NCBI GenBank assembly: GCA_025363325.1
Contig: JANYEF010000298.1
Coordinates: 1-13,962 of the forward strand
Source of the DNA: Nitrospira sp.
GTDB taxonomy: Bacteria > Nitrospirota > Nitrospiria > Nitrospirales > Nitrospiraceae
DNA: 13,962 nucleotides
Direction of reading: 5' to 3'
Part shown: in pieces, positions 13,523-13,962 of the stretch
Layout: every line of letters begins with the position of its first letter
Position numbering within the stretch: position 1 is the stretch's first letter
Position numbers and translations under genes: made by a program
Notes under the pieces: model-generated
Told to the model about the DNA's origin: nothing
Database searches by the model: none
Seen by the model: the letters and a program-made list of their open reading frames with translations, nothing else

Positions 13523-13841
13523 GGCCGGATCGATGCAAATAGCGTTAGTCGGCTGCACTTTTTGAATGCAGTCCGCCTTGTCTGACAATTGAGCTTGGTT
13601 TCTATTTTCCTGATAGATCCACGCACCCATTCTCACCTGCTATTCAGTGCGGCGCCAAATTGACCAGAAATTGTCAGAGGAGTACACTCGCGTCGCGAGA
13701 GTCTTTGGAAGCCTTAGAACCTGGGACCGAAAAGAAGTTGAGGAGGTAGTTGGGCTGGCTGAGATTTTGCGTGCCCCATCCATTGGAAGACGAGCCTGTT
13801 GTTAATCCGCTCAAGTAGTTCGACCATGCTGCCATTATGCT
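13523..13841. other. Gene-poor stretch with two weak opposite reading frames
   Basis: No recognised gene. Two short frames overlap on opposite strands. Plus strand 13647-13805 (GTG start, 52 residues, rich in Arg/Glu: LSEEYTRVARVFGSLRTWDR). Minus strand 13674-13835 (ATG start, 53 residues, Ser/Asn/Gly rich: MAAWSNYLSGLTTGSSSNGW). Neither has a good ribosome site or a family I know. Either may be chance or a decayed fragment next to the insertion sequence. Confidence 0.4.
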
Positions 13842-13962
13842 GGGTCTTCTCCTTCCCGAGTGGGTGATTTCGGCCTGATTTCATATCGGGTCGAGCATGC
13901 AGGTGAGGACTTTGAGGCGCAGGTACTCCTCGTCACGTAGGCCGTAGCTGCGCCGCTGAATG
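13842..13962 (-). mobile_element. End of an insertion sequence, probably ISL3 family, entering from the right
   Basis: GGGTCTTCTCCTTCCCGAGT beginning at 13842 resembles the terminal repeat type of ISL3 elements (GG-T-CTTC start). It lies about 40 bp outside a transposase 3' end, the right place for an element terminus. The other end is outside the window, so the boundary and any 8-bp target duplication cannot be checked. Confidence 0.5.
13881..13962 (-). CDS. Transposase C-terminus, partial, ISL3-like
   Basis: The last 26 codons of a gene entering from the right edge, ending in TGA at 13881-13883. The protein end reads IQRRSYGLRDEEYLRLKVLT and then CMLDPI. The RR-x-YG-x-RD-x-EY-x-RLK pattern is the characteristic closing segment of ISL3-type DDE transposases (usual form: KRRAYGFRxxxYFRLR). 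Family assignment from 26 residues is moderate; transposase origin is more secure. Whether the whole gene is intact cannot be seen. Confidence 0.6.
   Translation of the reverse strand, partial: IQRRSYGLRDEEYLRLKVLTCMLDPI

Overview
The window looks like chromosomal DNA of a Gram-negative bacterium, probably Nitrospira or a close relative. This is inferred from protein character (outer-membrane porin ending in Phe, short ExbB, family-typical FMN_bind protein), fairly high GC and the use of GTG starts; no rRNA or other marker confirms it. It is dominated by one theme, iron acquisition under Fur control.

Left part (1-2813, minus strand). A Fur-type promoter (perfect TTGACA -35, Fur-like box over the -10 and start site) reads leftward into a 59-residue Com-like zinc-finger protein, then a porin of 494 residues, a lipoprotein with a BamC-like start, and an exported FMN_bind-domain protein that runs off the window edge. 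Diverging from the same intergenic region is a lipoprotein ApbE, the enzyme that attaches FMN covalently to FMN_bind proteins.

Middle (3928-10255, minus strand). In transcription order: fur, fbpA, fbpB, fbpC (periplasmic Fe3+ binding protein, two-domain permease, ATPase), then a 188-bp repeat element, then exbB-exbD-tonB with overlapping genes. fur has its own sigma70-like promoter. A second one overlaps the end of fur and carries a Fur-like box at the predicted fbpA start site. Together these genes could cover outer-membrane passage, energy transduction, periplasmic capture and inner-membrane import of iron, with a flavoprotein branch that might reduce ferric iron or serve other extracytoplasmic electron transfer.

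Right part (10260-13962). A SocA/Panacea-like protein has its own strong promoter holding a 12-bp palindrome. It is followed by a family M32 carboxypeptidase (minus strand), a second copy of the repeat element (190 bp) and a class I O-methyltransferase (plus strand). After about 320 bp of unclear sequence comes the 3' end of a transposase gene, probably ISL3 family, entering from the right edge.

The most noteworthy items are: the pair of diverged elements with terminal inverted repeats and a covarying internal hairpin; the unlisted Com-like gene ahead of a Fur-controlled porin; and the linkage of ApbE and FMN_bind to a full Fur/Fbp/TonB iron set.
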